A stretch of 64,000 nucleotides of DNA from Multifurca ochricompacta (GCA_022496185.1 WTXG01000017.1:186001-250000), one strand, 5' to 3'. Shown: positions 10,684-27,655, counted from the stretch's first letter. Numbers and translations are program-made. The notes: generated from the sequence alone by a model not told the origin.

Positions 10684-13600
10684 ATGGCCGCGACCGCAGG
10701 ACCTTCCGGGACATCTTCTCCATCAGTATCAGCAGCGTCGGCCCCCTCTCGGAGCTACTTTGAGATCGTCACCTCAAACCTTCTCAGACTGGGCGCGCTG
10801 ACCCTCGAAGACTTTCTGCGCGATCCGTACCAGGAACCCGCGCCACAAGAGAACTTCCTCTCCAATCCACTCTATCACGATGCACCTCTCGTACCGCCCC
10901 TCATCGTTGACGATAAAGACGGAGAAAGTAAACCTGTACATATGCCTGCGCCTATATTTGTCTTACATCAGATCTGTTCGCAAACCTTCGGAAGCATTGA
11001 CGCTCTGAACTACGAGATCATCGAGGAAGAGGGAAAAGAAAGTGAGTAGTTACCACCTTTTCTTAAGAATTTTCACTTTACTCTATCTTCTAAAGAAAAG
11101 CGTTGCATTCTCACGATTACACGTCCCAACGGTGCCGTACGCTCGTACACCTCCAAACCAGAGTTCTTGCGAAAGGCGGAGGCGCGCGCGGCCGCGGCCG
11201 CGGTGGCAGTTGACATGGGGGCGATTGACTTCATCAAGCACGGCTCGCCGGAAGCCGTGGCGAAACGGGGTATCGTGCTCGCGCCGCTCGACGCACCGGG
11301 TTCGGTCCAGGAGTCGCCACTGGAGGACGCAGAGGAGGATCAGGCGGTGAAGGAGATTGAGACATGCTGTGTCGAGTGGCGTGCGGGTCGCGTCAAGCCG
11401 CGTTGGATATTTCTCATCGATAGTAAACCAACGGGGAGTGAGTTCAGGTTCTCATCCTTTCCCTCTCTCTATCTCGATCTCACTCCTGTGTACATGTTTT
11501 TTTTTGCTTCGGAAACAGAGTATGGGTGTGCGTTACAAATCAAGCTTTCCCTTCATCTATACCGCGTCTGCTCCGTCGATGTGATGTACGCTACTTTTAA
11601 AGAGGCCAAGGCTGCGTGCGCCACAGACGCGATTGCCGAGGGCATGTTGGACTTTATCAAGTTCGGAAATGGGCAGACGGAGCCAGCCGACAGGCGGCTC
11701 TTTTCTCCGCAGGAAGACGAGGTGATGTCTAATCCTCCAGCAATCGCGCTCACGTTGCAGGGCTTCTTCGAGGCGCTCCCGCGCCCGCTTCCGGAACCTG
11801 TCGACGATAAAACTGTGGCAGAGATCAACGCACCCGGCTGGCTGAACACGCTCATACAATCTGCGCGCGGTGCAAAGTTAGACCTCAAATTCATTTGGAC
11901 GACCGACACTAAACTCGGCAGTACGTCTCACCCTTGCCTTCTTCAGTATCTAACCTTTTTGCTCATTTGGCCATAAAATAGCGCATGGCGCCGTCTTGCG
12001 CCTCACTCGCCCGGGGAAGTTCGCACGTATCTGGTCGAGCCCCAATTCCCGAAGCGCGCGGATGCGAAGAACGCCGTGTGCCTTGCAGCGCTCGCTGCAG
12101 GCGTCAGTGCATACATCCGCACGATTAGTGAGGAACTCGAGGCCAAGATATCCCCGGAGACGAGGACGCTTGTTTTCGATAGCATACTTCCACTCCTGAC
12201 ATCGGAGTACGGGAAATTTTGGCCAAATAAACTACCCGAGATGTTTGAGTACACGAAGGATCGCGATGGTATGCATATTCGTTGTTGTTCTGGTTGCACG
12301 ATTATGCGACGCTAACAGCTTGTACCCCACAGCTTGCGGATCCGTCATGGCCCTTAAGTTAACAGAGCAGCCCAAAGAGCGTGAGAAACGTTCTTGGACC
12401 GTACCAGCTGATTATCGCAACAGGAACGACGCAAGGGTTGCCGTTGTGCAACTTGCATTCGAGCAGGGTGCATCGAGTTCCTTCGTTTCAACGGAGAGCC
12501 CCCACCAAAGGGGTACAAAGTTGAGTTTCCTCTACGCGAGCCAAAGAAGGCAAGGCGGAAAGGCACGGATACACTAGAGAACGACGGAGGGAACCCAAAG
12601 AAAAAGTCAAAATCGCTTAGCCAAGCGGAGCAGTCTCTCACCGTAACCATGCCATCTAAATCGGCAAAAGCACAGGTTTCTGGTTCTTCTGACCCACCCC
12701 AACTGAAACCCGCGTCGATAGAACCAATCCTCTTACCGCGCCCTGGCTACGTTGATTCCAAACCTGAGCCTGGTGAGATACTCTCCTCCCCGCCTCCCCG
12801 CCAATCGGGACGTCCTGCCACGAATACCCCTCGGCGGCCTCCACTCTCCTCCAGGCAGAGGCGTGAACACCTACTTCGTCGCTCTACGGAGCCGTCTTTG
12901 GACCACGTCCGAGGCGGATACCTCAGGCGTCCTTATTCTTATGGCGCACGCGAGCATGGGCACCAGTACGAGCTCGGTGGCGCGCGGTACGAAGACCCAG
13001 GCGTGTATGCCCCGGATCCGTACTACGCGCCGCCGCCAGCACCGCACACGGGGCCCTGGCACGCGCGTGCCTCTGCTCCTCTCATATACCCCGAGTATCA
13101 TCATGGATATCATCGTCCTTACTATGATAATGACCACGGGCCCAGCTTTGATTATGACTATGAGCGGGAGCTGGAACGGAACGGGAACGGGAACGGGAAC
13201 GGAACAGTTTTTCGTACCACCGTCCCACCTACATTCGCCTTCGCACCCGCACCCGCCCCAGCATCCTTCTCTGCCCGTGCCGGAATCCGCGCAGGAATAC
13301 GATGACTTTGGTCACTCGGGCTATGACCTCGACTATGCTCATGGACGCAGCTATGCGCGCACTCCCCATTCTCATGTCCACCACCGTGAACAACATCTGT
13401 CGTCGTCGTTGCCATCACAACAACCACCATCTGCTCAGCTAGGAGACCGGACAGCAGGTGCCTCCGCCCAAATATCTGCGCCGCGGCGGCCCCCTGATCC
13501 CTCGCATCCACCACCACCTCCTTCTCAAAGTCCGCCGCGCATATGGGAACCTGGGCCTCGCGCTGCCATGACAGACGCGAAACGTAGCGGTGGGCGCAGA

Positions 13601-14293
13601 TCAGAGTCGTCACTTCCTCGCTCGTCTGTCGCCGCTGAGCTTGAGGCCATACCATCTTCTCTTGGTCGCACAAATCACTCTCAGGCTGGTGCTATGACGT
13701 CGCAGAACGCACCGGCGTCAGCGTCGTCATCACCATTGCCTTCGTCGTTAACGTCAACGCCAGCTAGCTCGTCAGCGTACAAGCATATGGCGGCACCTGC
13801 TTCTGTGCCAGAACCGACGACAAAATCGAAGACGTCGCCTTCGACGAGTTCTAGCAAGGAAGAACTTTTCGGTAAGTCGTCGATTGTCAATGTCGACCTT
13901 TTATTTTATTTTATTTTTTGCGCAATCCCCCTTTTCTCACTCAAGACTAAAAGTTTTTCTTCCCTCTCATGCGGCGTGACCCCCCGTGCGGAATTAGAAT
14001 ACTGTCAAGCAAACAGGTATCCACGTCCGCGGTTCTTCGACGCGCCGAGCGATGTCGGTGATACCACCACTACCACCACCACCACCACGGAGGTTGGGAC
14101 GGCGGGAGCTGGTGATGGACGGTATAAAGTCTGGATCGTGCTTGGCAAGGAGCGCTTCGAGATGCCGACTTCGTACGCTCAGATCGAGGAGGGCAAGGAG
14201 AAGGTCGCTCGAAAGGTTTTGCAGCGCTTGCGTTCTCGGAAAAATTTTGGGGAGGGGGGCGCACGCGCAAGAATGGGATTGGAATTGGAGTAG
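10684..14293 (+). CDS. large protein with four internal repeats and a dsRBD-like C-terminus; three apparent frameshifts
   Basis: Six exons: 10684-11041, 11096-11437, 11519-11920, 11982-12268, 12333-13871 and 13998-14293. About 1,074 residues result if three frame breaks are bridged. The N-terminal half holds four related segments, each a beta-rich start (CILTITRPNGAV, CALQIKL, GAVLRLTRPG, SVMALKL) followed by an Ala-rich helix ending in an IDFI/LDFI/SAYI/IEFL motif, like degenerate dsRNA-binding folds. A long Pro/Ser/Tyr-rich disordered middle follows. The last exon has EYCQANRYPRPRFFD and KVARKVLQRLR, again dsRBD-like. Frame breaks: one base short at the GGGG run 12013-12016, one base short at GGG 12466-12468, and a shift in the GGGAAC repeat near 13180-13205. 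Introns 2 and 5 are multiples of three and open. Function is unknown; an RNA-binding role is inferred. Confidence 0.6.
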
Positions 14294-15084
14294 AATAGGG
14301 AGTGGGTCGGTCACCCGCGTGTTGGTGCCATCGCACCGTTTTTTTTCTTTTCGTTCGTTGTCGTCCTTGTGCTCGTATCATATTTTGCACCGTGCATTTG
14401 AACCAAGCTCCGAAGAAATCCCTCTAGCGCACACTCAGTTAGTGGTAATTGCAGAGTAAAGTTCAAAAACAGTATTCTTGCAATCAGTCGGTTGTCAAAT
14501 CAGAGTTGGCAAACATTCGACGCTCAATAGATCCTTTCCGGGTACGTGGGTCATGGGAAGGCCTATCTGATCACATCGACTTGTGTAAGACAAGTGTTCT
14601 CAGGGTCTCCTTGAGCTTGTCGTGCATTGTACTTGCTTGCTGTAAGGGCTGAAAAGTAGAGGCCCAAATCTCACCGCGTCAAAATCACCGTTTTGCCTGT
14701 TTCTGACATTCCACTATAGCCATAAATTGCTTTGGCGTCGGTTTCCTACTTGACAAGGGATAGGTTTTGACAGGGGAGGCGGAGCTCAAAGCACTAGCTG
14801 TACGGACCCCTTCAAGACATGGCTTTCACCGCACAGGTGAATTGACGATGACTGCAAATAACAGTATTTATGAAGGATGGCTCCAGATTGGTACGTTATG
14901 GCCGGCCGTTGGTCAGACAGCTGAAACAGTAACCCACATTGGCAACTGGGTAGAGAGAAAAGATTGCAGTGGGTGTAACCTCCATTTACGAGAAAATTAA
15001 CCGTACAAGCGCGAAAGGACGTCTAGAGATCACCTGGTGAGAAAATAGAGCAGGGAGAACGGGATGCCAAAGGAACCAAATCTT
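14294..15084. other. intergenic region (convergent 3' ends)
   Basis: It lies between the 3' ends of the repeat protein (plus) and the EMC8/9 gene (minus). I find no gene, no tRNA and no repeat in it. Confidence 0.4.
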
Positions 15085-15919
15085 CTATTGTGGCGAATCG
15101 AGTGCCGTTTCTACAGTACTGTTTGTTAAAAATTGAACGCTCGTGTCCTCTAAATAATCGTCAAAGTCACCAAATCCGTCGAGTAGATTGCCACGACGGG
15201 CGAGGCGTAGGGCGCGGCTGGGAATGGTCCTTTCGAACCTGAGTTTATCCTCCACTCGACGAAAGGAAGTGGAAGCGGGAGAGAGAGCGATATAGGACTA
15301 TTGGATCGAGTTGTGCAGGAGAGATGGGGAAAAATCAAAATCAAAAAATAAAACTGGGAGCGGGTAAATCAAAGAGAGACGCACCACCATCGCCGCACCA
15401 CTCTCGTCATCTAATTTGGAACCGTCGATCTATTGGAGACACCGTTAATAGGCAAAGAATTGACAGATTACGACAGCTTCCGAGGACTCACCACTATCGC
15501 AAGAGGAGTGGGAAAGGTTTCCTTGATCTTGGATGTGACGCGTTCTCCAACTGGGGACAACGTGGTGTCGCCAACACGCTCTGGTGCCTGGTAGTAACCA
15601 ACCACATCAAGCTGGCGACTGCGAGCATAGTTGGTGGCCTGTTCACACATAGCACGCGGTGAATAATTAGTTAACGAAGAAGGACAAAGATAAAGAGGAA
15701 TAACAGAGAACGCACCATCCCCAGACCAACCTCCATCATGGGACTGAGACTTGTCCAATGGTGTTGGAGAGGGACCGCGTCGACAACGTTGACGGTCGAG
15801 CCAGATGGAGAGACAGAACCAAGGAGGACGCCATTGACTGCCCGATGTGGGTATTTGAGGGCATGAAGGATGAGTTTGGTGTAGGTGAGGTTGGCGAGTT
15901 GAAAGCTTGGGCTTGACAT
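15085..15919 (-). CDS. EMC8/9: ER membrane protein complex subunit 8/9 (EMC8/EMC9 family)
   Basis: Four exons: 15919-15716, 15638-15492, 15429-15385 and 15297-15085, giving 202 residues, the usual family length. Family landmarks are YTKLILHALKYPHRAVNG near residue 12, VNVVDAVPLQHHWTSLSPM near 50, LDVVGYYQAPE near 80, IDGSKLDDESG near 120 and FGDFDDYLED near the C-terminus. This MPN-like fold without the catalytic JAMM motif is a cytosolic subunit of the EMC, which inserts tail-anchored and multipass proteins into the ER membrane. I chose the ATG at 15919 because it gives the short N-terminus seen in the family; an in-frame ATG at 15997 lies in the upstream Arg/Pro-rich leader. The gene is intact and single in this window. 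Confidence 0.9.
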
Positions 15920-20086
<4,167 letters not shown>

Positions 20087-21084
20087 AATGACTGTATGTT
20101 AATTCATGTATATGTATTTTTTTAATTTAAATCAAGTTTATTTGGGCTTCAGGGCCTTGTCCAAATTGTGTGGCTACTACCAGTTCATAGTGGCTACTGT
20201 GTGAACATGTGGAGATTCAATAGAAGGGCTACTGGTGTAAAGTAAAACCCTGGTGGGGAAAATGAAGAAGGTGTAAGGGAAGGATGGAATTGCATGAAGC
20301 AGTGAGGGAAAGGAATGAAGTTATACCTAGTCCAATGTCACCAGCTCATGCTAATCTGGCTCTTGAGTAGGGCTGTACACTGTACCCATATCTTGCAGTA
20401 TGATGTGCCCCATAGTACAGTTGCTGTACCTATGGCTGTACCAGCTCAAGTCAATCATTGAGACAGTGGTGGATGGGTATGGAAAACCCTGTCCAAACCT
20501 GTCAAAAAAAAGGGCTGTTGATGGCATGATGGCATTAGACAGCATTGACTGAATGAACATTAATCTTGTCATTTGAGGACTGGGTCATAGCAGTCCAGAC
20601 TCCTTCCTATCTAGGAAGGTCAACTTTGCAAAACACATGTGTCTTACTTTCAAGGTGGCTCAACAGGCCATGCTCCTTCCTCCTAAGAAAGGTCTGCTTG
20701 TGCAATTGCAAGACACCCTCAGGTGGCTTTCATCAGTCTGGGATGCTGAAAATGCACATCCAGGACAGGGGGAAGATCAGGTGGGTTGGCAAGTGGGTTG
20801 GGGACATGCTGGGCAAGCTCAGCAGCCCCAGCCTGTGGGGGTATTTGGTAGGGAGGAGATGGTTAGATTCTTTTATTAGTAAACAACCAGGAAAGCAAGC
20901 AAGGCTCAAGCTTGATGATGGTGGTTCAAGAAAGTTGCAGATGTCATGTATATGTATATGTATAGCAAGTCGGTCATGTGATCTCACGCGTAAGTCACGG
21001 TCACGCGCTTTGGTGCTGCGCCACCACCGTTCATGAAGATTCGGTGACTTGGAGAATTGTGCATTTACATTTCAATAAGTAAGA
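20087..21084. other. CpG-poor, repeat-derived intergenic region
   Basis: From about 20140 to 20980 the sequence has almost no CG dinucleotides although TG and CA are common, unlike the CG-rich genes on both sides. Part of it (20370-20575) matches the left end of the TIR element at 56975. It also carries ATGTAT repeats at 20945-20965. No gene is visible. Confidence 0.55.
20370..20575 (+). mobile_element. decayed left end of the TIR element found at 56975-58717
   Basis: The segment begins GGGCTGTACACTGTACC after a TA. It runs parallel to 56975-57110 through shared landmarks: the GTCCAAACC(A/T)GTCAAAAAA stretch, GGCATGA and GCATTGACTGAATGAA. Most differences are CG in the 56975 copy against TG or CA here, for example CCGTCGACGG against CTGTTGATGG. 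No matching right end was found nearby, so the copy is truncated. Confidence 0.65.
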
Positions 21085-24000
21085 ATGTGGATTGTTACTG
21101 GCCCGTTCGACGGCGAACTATCGAACGAGGTGGGCTTTCAAAGTACTGCCGTTTTACCCTCCGCCACAACAAAGGCCGTCAAACTCACAGGGTTTATGTT
21201 GCAGAGTCAAAGGTTCTCAAGAGTGGCAAGTCGTACACCATCGGACGTAAATCAAACTGTGACATCGTTGTGAATCACAAGAAGGTTTCTCATGACCATG
21301 GACAATTCATCGTCGGCGGATTCTCACCGGATGACGTCGTACGAGCACGCGTTCTCCTAAATCCTACTTCCCCAAGTTTGATAATGGCTACAGACAAGCA
21401 CAAACTACACACCAACGCTGCGGATCCTGAACTCAAAAAATAAGACAATGCGCATATTCCGTCAAGGGTTTGCTGATGAAGTGATCGTAAATCCGGGTGC
21501 AACGGAACAGCTGCAACATGACGACAAGCTTGACATCGTCAGTGGCTTGCCATTAATGTGCGTGCCCCACCATCGTTCTCATTATACGACACAACTAAAC
21601 TTGATTAATGCTCTGCAGGGTGCACTGGCAGAGACTATGCTGCTTCGAAACCCCCGGTAGAGTCAGAGCTCCCGTTCCCATAGATGGCTTGGCGTCTCTC
21701 GGTACACCCTGTCATCACCTCCTCTTTGCGTCCATATTGGCTCATTCTATTATTTCCCTCCTCAGGCGTCCATGTCGTGCGAACGCATCACCCCGATATC
21801 ACGCATCATCTCATTCCCTCCTACGCACTCACTCCTGCTCACATGACCTCTCTCCTTTCCGCAGTGCAGCTCGTCAAGCCCGAATGGCTCTCTGAATTGC
21901 TTGAGCTCTCCATCTTGGACCCTCGTGAGTCTACGCGCGCATTGGAACACACATTCGTCCTTCCACTCGAAAGCAAGTTTCGCCCTGCCTTCGCTGTTGC
22001 CCTTCCTCTCAACCTCAAGTCAGTCAAAACATGGGAGCCCAACGAAGCCCGACTCAACATGTTGAAGGGATACCGCTTCGTGTTTGCCGGTGAAAAGGGG
22101 CTTGAAGTCCCTGCTGGATATCGGGAGCTTGTCAAGCGAGGGGGAGCAGAGTACGAAGTGTTCACGGTGAGCGCTGGTGTCGTGCGTTGGCGGAAGGCGC
22201 TACTCAGGGCGAAGGCCTTGTCCGAGGAGAAGAACAGTAAGGTGGTGATAGTTGCAGATGGCGGTGTCATGGAATTGGCACTCGGCGTCGAGGACTGGGA
22301 GGAATTTGTCTCTGTTGCCAAAAGGTGAGGGCAGTCTTTCTAACCAGATTCAAGAGCATATTCACGATCTTCGCATGTAGCTTAGAGCTGGAAATTATCC
22401 TGCCAGAGAACATTTTACAGGCTGTCGCTTATGTTGACACCTTTTACGTAGATTCAGCGCGTCCACCCGACTCGCAAGGCCAAGGTGTGCCAATATCTTA
22501 CCGTGACACTTCTGTACTTCACGTAGCAATCCAACAGGTTCACGAGAAACCCCTCTCCCCGACGTCGGTCCTAATACGCTCCCAGGCGGGCCTTCCATCG
22601 CGCTTCCTATACCTACTCCTCCTGAGCGCAATACATTTAACCCTTCCCACCCAACATCCGAGCTTCCTCCGCCAGCTGTTACATCCTTATCTGGGCAAGC
22701 CATCCACGAGCCGGCGATCCCAGAGGTGCACATACCTCGCCGAGTACGTAGCGCTTCTTTATTTACCTCCCATTCGTTCACGCGCTCACCGACGCTTAGC
22801 TCCCGCTCAGGCGAGCGACGGACCGGACCCGCGCGACAGCGTTACTGGGACCCGGCAGTGATGCAGTTCTTGTGGACACGTTGCATGCCCCCAGCCCACC
22901 TCCCGCATCCACCCCGGGTGATGCTGCGCCTGTTGCAAGCCAGCTACCCACGGTATGAGTCCTCTAATTTCCTTCCACTTATCAAAGGGTTCTCATGTAT
23001 CTGCATCCGCTTTGCGCGGCTTCCTCAGCCCATGTCTCAAGCGCGCAAACCTCCGCCCCGCCGGCGAGCAAACCTGGGCATTGATCCCTCTTCTGCTTTG
23101 CTGTCTACAGGTTCCAATCCTCAGCCTCCGCCGTCCCAATTCTCCCAGCTTGACAAGTACAAGGCCCTATTCGACGCAAGCCACCCCAATCATGCGTCCA
23201 GCGAGACGCAGCCGGAGACTGGCACGGTGACGCAAGATGTCCGAGCCGGAATGCTCAGCGCTGTTCCAGAGGAAGAGGAAAGTCAGGGCCAAGGCCAAAG
23301 CCAGAACGGAGGCATACGGGGAACGAAACGCAGAAGGGCGGTCTGTGATGAGGACACGGAGATGGCAGATGTCGCCGCTGATACTGGTGTGAACGCAGAC
23401 TCCACCGAAGGGACGCACAGAGGGAAACGGCGTGCGATGGACACGGATGCCGTTCAGCATCCCACTCAGACCAAGCCGAGTTCTGCCTCAACCCAAACTC
23501 GGAAGCCAGGCGCGGAGGCCATTGCCGCCACGACAACGCTGACGGAAGGAACCAAGCAAACACCGAAGCCGCCTACTTCATCAAAGTCATCGACGAACAA
23601 CAAACTCGACACGGATGAGAACTTCCTTCGTGCGGTCAACTCGATGAAACGTGGCAAGAAGCTCGAAGACGAGTTTGACCGCGAGTTCAACCAGCTGCGG
23701 ATCACCAAGCCCAAAACGGCTGAGATGATTTCCGACGGCGGCGGCAGCGGTGGTGGCACTGACGTCGCTATGGAGGTCGTCGCACCTTGGGACGCGATCG
23801 ACGACTTTGGTGATGCCGGCGTCCGGGGAAACTTCATGATTATCATGGACATGGACTTCGAGCGGGGATCCGCGAAGCCTGTGCCGCCCGTGGGCACCTA
23901 CGACAGTGCACATCCAGAATGGGTTGGCAGACCGAATTTTAAGAAATTTAAATCGGTAGGAATCTTTACCCCCCTTTTTTTTTCCGAAAAAACAAACCTA

Positions 24001-25042
24001 TCTTGACAAATGGCGGGCTGACGAATGTTAAATGATCACCAGAAAAAATCTGCCTTGTGCAATGAACGCAGGCCTTTCATCGAGCTAGTTCCCAGCGAGG
24101 AGAACGATTATGGAATTGGGACCGGTGAAAAATGTTTTTACCCAGCCTGGGAAACTTTCTCATTGACTGCTTCTTCTTTTCCCAATCTACATACATACAG
24201 CATACTGGCGATCGGGGGCGTCTGGATCACAGAGTCACTCAGAATCCCATGGCGTCACAGCCGCTCACCCACCCCTCCCGCGTAGCGAGTCTAACCCGCC
24301 CTTTGTCTCAAAGACACCACGAGCCGACAACACTCGCGGCGGACGAGGGCGGCGCGCACCGCCGGCACAAGCAGCTAACGATGAGGAGGGTGAAGTCTTT
24401 GACTTGGACGACGTGGACGATGACGAGATGGAGGAAGACTCTACCGCTCCGGTGCCGATGCCCCCTCCCAGATCCACAAGGAACAAAGCGGGTGGGAGGG
24501 CCAAGACGCCCGCTGCCAGTGCCACTAAACCCTCTTCGAAAACGAAGACAATGACGGCGGTGGGAAAATTGACAACAAGGGCGAAATTAAAAGCAACAAA
24601 GGGGAAGGAAAAAGAAGAAAAGAAGGCGTCAAATGCCAGGACGACAAAAGGCAAGAAACCCGCTGCTCTCTTCCTCTCTGATGACGAGGACGAGGATGAA
24701 GTCGCTGGAGGGATCATGGAACTTGACGATAGTGATGATGGCGACAGCGAGGAAGATCAGGCCTTGAGTATGGGAAAGAGAGTGGGAACGCTTGGACTCG
24801 GAGTGAACGACCCATTTGAGGAGGGGGTTGGCGAAAGAGGTAGAGACGAAGATGAAGACGAAGAAGCCGGAATGACGTCCACCTTACGCTCTACTGCGGG
24901 CACACAGTTATTACAGCGCGAGGCGGCGGTGAGAGCTACGAAGAGGCGCGCCGCAGCGGTGTCACGGGGGGATCCCGATGACGATTCTGACGACGCGGTA
25001 TTCAAGGGGTTCGAAAGCCGGAAGAGAGGGCGAGTCAGATAA
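21085..25042 (+). CDS. NBS1: NBS1/nibrin, DNA double-strand-break repair protein of the MRN complex
   Basis: Eleven exons: 21085-21142, 21205-21338, 21394-21557, 21619-21701, 21766-22324, 22381-22484, 22538-22743, 22800-22952, 23029-23955, 24043-24124 and 24201-25042. They give 1,103 residues and the frame closes exactly. The N-terminus MWIVTGPFDGE is the NBS1 signature. An FHA domain follows (SYTIGRKSNCDIVV, KKVSHDHGQF; residues about 20-115), then tandem BRCT-like domains (SAVQLVKPEWLSELLEL; KGYRFVFAGEKG; residues about 150-400). A long disordered region ends in RPNFKKFK and PFIELVPSEENDYGIGTAYW, the conserved C-terminal block that binds MRE11 in fungi. The tail is acidic/basic with SDDAVFKGFESRKRGR. 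Several exons are very short, so automated predictions may misread the FHA part. The gene is tail-to-tail with the DnaJ gene. Confidence 0.9.
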
Positions 25043-25369
25043 GTTTTAAGAACATAGATATATTGCTTTGTTTTTCATTCAAAGTTTCTCTCCTCTCGAT
25101 CTGTAATGCTCTTTAATTCTCATTCTTCGTTGGGTCGTGGAGTGACGAAGATATATATTGTCATCCTTCATGCAAGAAAAAAACATTGGGGGCGTGAAGG
25201 CAAACGCTGCTGCGCGGGGAAGGAGGAACTAATTACAAGTAGGTGATGTTGCCTATGATACAATGACCTGCAAACGAAAGAGGAAAGTGCGAGCATGGGT
25301 GGGCGATAAGGGGCCATCATTGCCCTGGGGCGGCACGTGATTGTGCACGGTCTCGGCTGCTCTTCGTTT
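25043..25369. other. convergent intergenic region between NBS1 and the DnaJ gene
   Basis: It holds the 3' flanks of two convergent genes. I see no further feature. Confidence 0.4.
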
Positions 25370-27091
25370 CTACTCGCACATATTCACTCTCCTCGCGGGC
25401 TTCGTCTTCTCGTTCCGCACGGCGGTGAACGCGTTCCCGAGTATTTGCAGAGCGACGGCGCGCAAGACCGCCTTGTCGCGTGATATCGACGGATCATTCA
25501 GCACCCGATCGCACGTCTCCCGAAGGACCGAGTCGATCTCAAGCTTCGCACCCTGAAACGGGCGATTAACGAAGGCGTCCCCCAACGACGTGTATGAAAG
25601 TGAAAGAAAGGAGATGGGAGGGGGGAGGAACGGACCTTGAAAAGTGCGTGGAGGCCCTTTTCGGCGGCCTGTTCCTCCAGCCGTTTCTTCTCTTCAGGGC
25701 TCAAGGTACCGGATTGTTCAGCCTGCTGAATCTGGTCGAAAACGGCCTTGAGTTCGATTGCTGAGCGTAGGGTCGACACTCTGGCAAAAAAAAAGAAAAT
25801 TCGATATTCAATTCAGGGGGGGTCATGCATTAAAAAAATGACGTACGTCTCGGAAAACACGTGATACTTGCCCTGTACGTTGTGTAACCAACCGCCAACC
25901 CCAAGGAAGCTCTGGCTGGTCGCAAGGAACTGCTTGGCTTTGGCAGTGTAGACGAATCCAATGGCATGCAATAGCTCCACGCCGTATGATTCCCCTTTAA
26001 TTCCCTGTAGGGAAGGCGAGAAAAGCCACAAGAACGTCAGCAAGGATAAAGCCTGGAAGCATGATAAGGACGCACTCTGCCTCAAGCGAGGATATTGTCC
26101 CCCAGGACTGAATTACTTCAGGGTCGTTCGGGCCAGTGGCGTTCTCAGTGAAGATGCCGAGCTTGTGCTGCAGATTTTCAACGAGCTTCTGCACTCGCTC
26201 CTCCCTCGCCGCCGCTTTCTACACGATGCCGCCTAGTCAACAGTAGGAGCACAACGATTGCGGTGCAGGCCCACCTCCGCAGCCACTTTGCGCGCCTTCT
26301 CCTCTCTCTTTGCCTTCTCCTCGGGGCTGAGGATTTCGCGGCCCTTCGCATCGCGCGCGACCACCGCAGTGCCTTCACTATCTGCCTCATCCGCCTCCTG
26401 GAGAGCGGTCTTCATATCACGGGCGAGGGATAGCTGCCCGATGAGTGGCAAGAAGCGTTCTCCACCAAAGATCGCGCCGAACACCTCTTCAGGATCGATA
26501 AAACCACCCTCGGGGGCACTCTCCTTGGACCCGAATTCGTTGTACTTGTGCCGGAGTTGGGGATCGGAGAGCGTCTGGTAAGCGATGGCGATGGCCTTGA
26601 AGCGCTCCTCTGCGTTGGGATCGTCGCGGTTTTTGTCGGGGTGGTACTTGATCGCCAGGCGGCCTGCGCGCGACCCGATAAGTCGGTTATTTCATAGTAA
26701 ACATATTAAAATTAAAAAAAGATGCACGATATGCTTTCTTGATATCATCTGTGGTTGCGTCGACTGGTACACCAAGGAGTTCGTAATATCCCGTTTCGAG
26801 TGGACGTTCTTGAGTGCCAATCTTCCTCCCCTTCCGTGGTGGCGGTGTGGGTGCCTGCCCTTGTGACGATGACCCCACACTATTAAGCATGCTTGTGGGA
26901 ACTTGATTCGGATAAAAAGTATGCGAAAATGTCTGTCTACAGTTACAGCAACGCACGGTAAGCATGGTAGCAGGCTTAGGTGCGGGGCTGGGCAAAGGGA
27001 ATTCGAGCTGGAAATGACAAGTTGAGCATGTTGTTTGAATGTGAGGATGCACTGGACGCGAGTCGATGATTGGATATGTAGAGCTCATCAT
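25370..27091 (-). CDS. DnaJ-X domain co-chaperone (CAJ1/DJP1 type)
   Basis: Six exons: 27091-26728, 26663-26275, 26218-26076, 26004-25847, 25780-25636 and 25552-25370, giving about 460 residues. After an N-terminal extension with CSTC and CCNC cysteine pairs, the J domain begins [21 protein letters not shown]. It carries the HPD motif in IKYHPDKN, which activates Hsp70. The DnaJ-X region follows: [50 protein letters not shown] and the Glu/Lys-rich helix up to [15 protein letters not shown]. At exon 4 the CCCC run at 25992-25995 must gain one base to keep the frame (E-L-K-G-E-S-Y-G as in relatives). I treat this as a likely sequence error. Yeast relatives act in peroxisomal import and general folding. 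Confidence 0.82.
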
Positions 27092-27655
27092 TCAGTGACG
27101 GTTACAGTGATTGGTGGGAAAAGAGAGCTCGAAGGGTGTGTCAGTTAAGCAGGCGTGAGTGAGTACCTGGCGGCAGCGGCAGAGAATAAGTAGTGTCGAC
27201 CTCAACACACTTTGTCAGCCATCGCCGTCACGATGCCCTTGGGGCTCTCTTTCAGCAGCAACTTTCAGCTACAGCTCGAGAAGGCAGATCAATAGGAGTC
27301 TATTCGCAGCATCGGCACTGTTCCTTTCTTTCCTGTTTGCTCCTTAGAATGCTATTGGCAGGTAGGGAAGGCTGGTCGAGAGTTGAGCGTCGCCTCAAAC
27401 GTAATAATCTGACTAGGAGGTAATGCCCCTGCAAGCTCAGAATTCCATTCGCTCTCTCCCATTACCGGTAAAATACCTATCTCATCCCGCCGCCACTCTC
27501 ATTCCATCTGCCTTGGTGGGAGCGCAGCGCGACTGTGTTGAGATGAGAGGAAACTAGTAAGGTAATTCATAGAGGCGAGGCGTACGTGCGACGTGTTGTG
27601 GATCGAGCAGGAGACTACAAATGGTGTTTCAGCTGGGTGGGGATGGACGAAGCCA
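27092..27655. other. intergenic region left of the duplicated arm
   Basis: It is the upstream flank of the DnaJ gene. Nothing gene-like is visible. It ends where similarity to 62.7 kb (reverse strand) begins. Confidence 0.35.
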
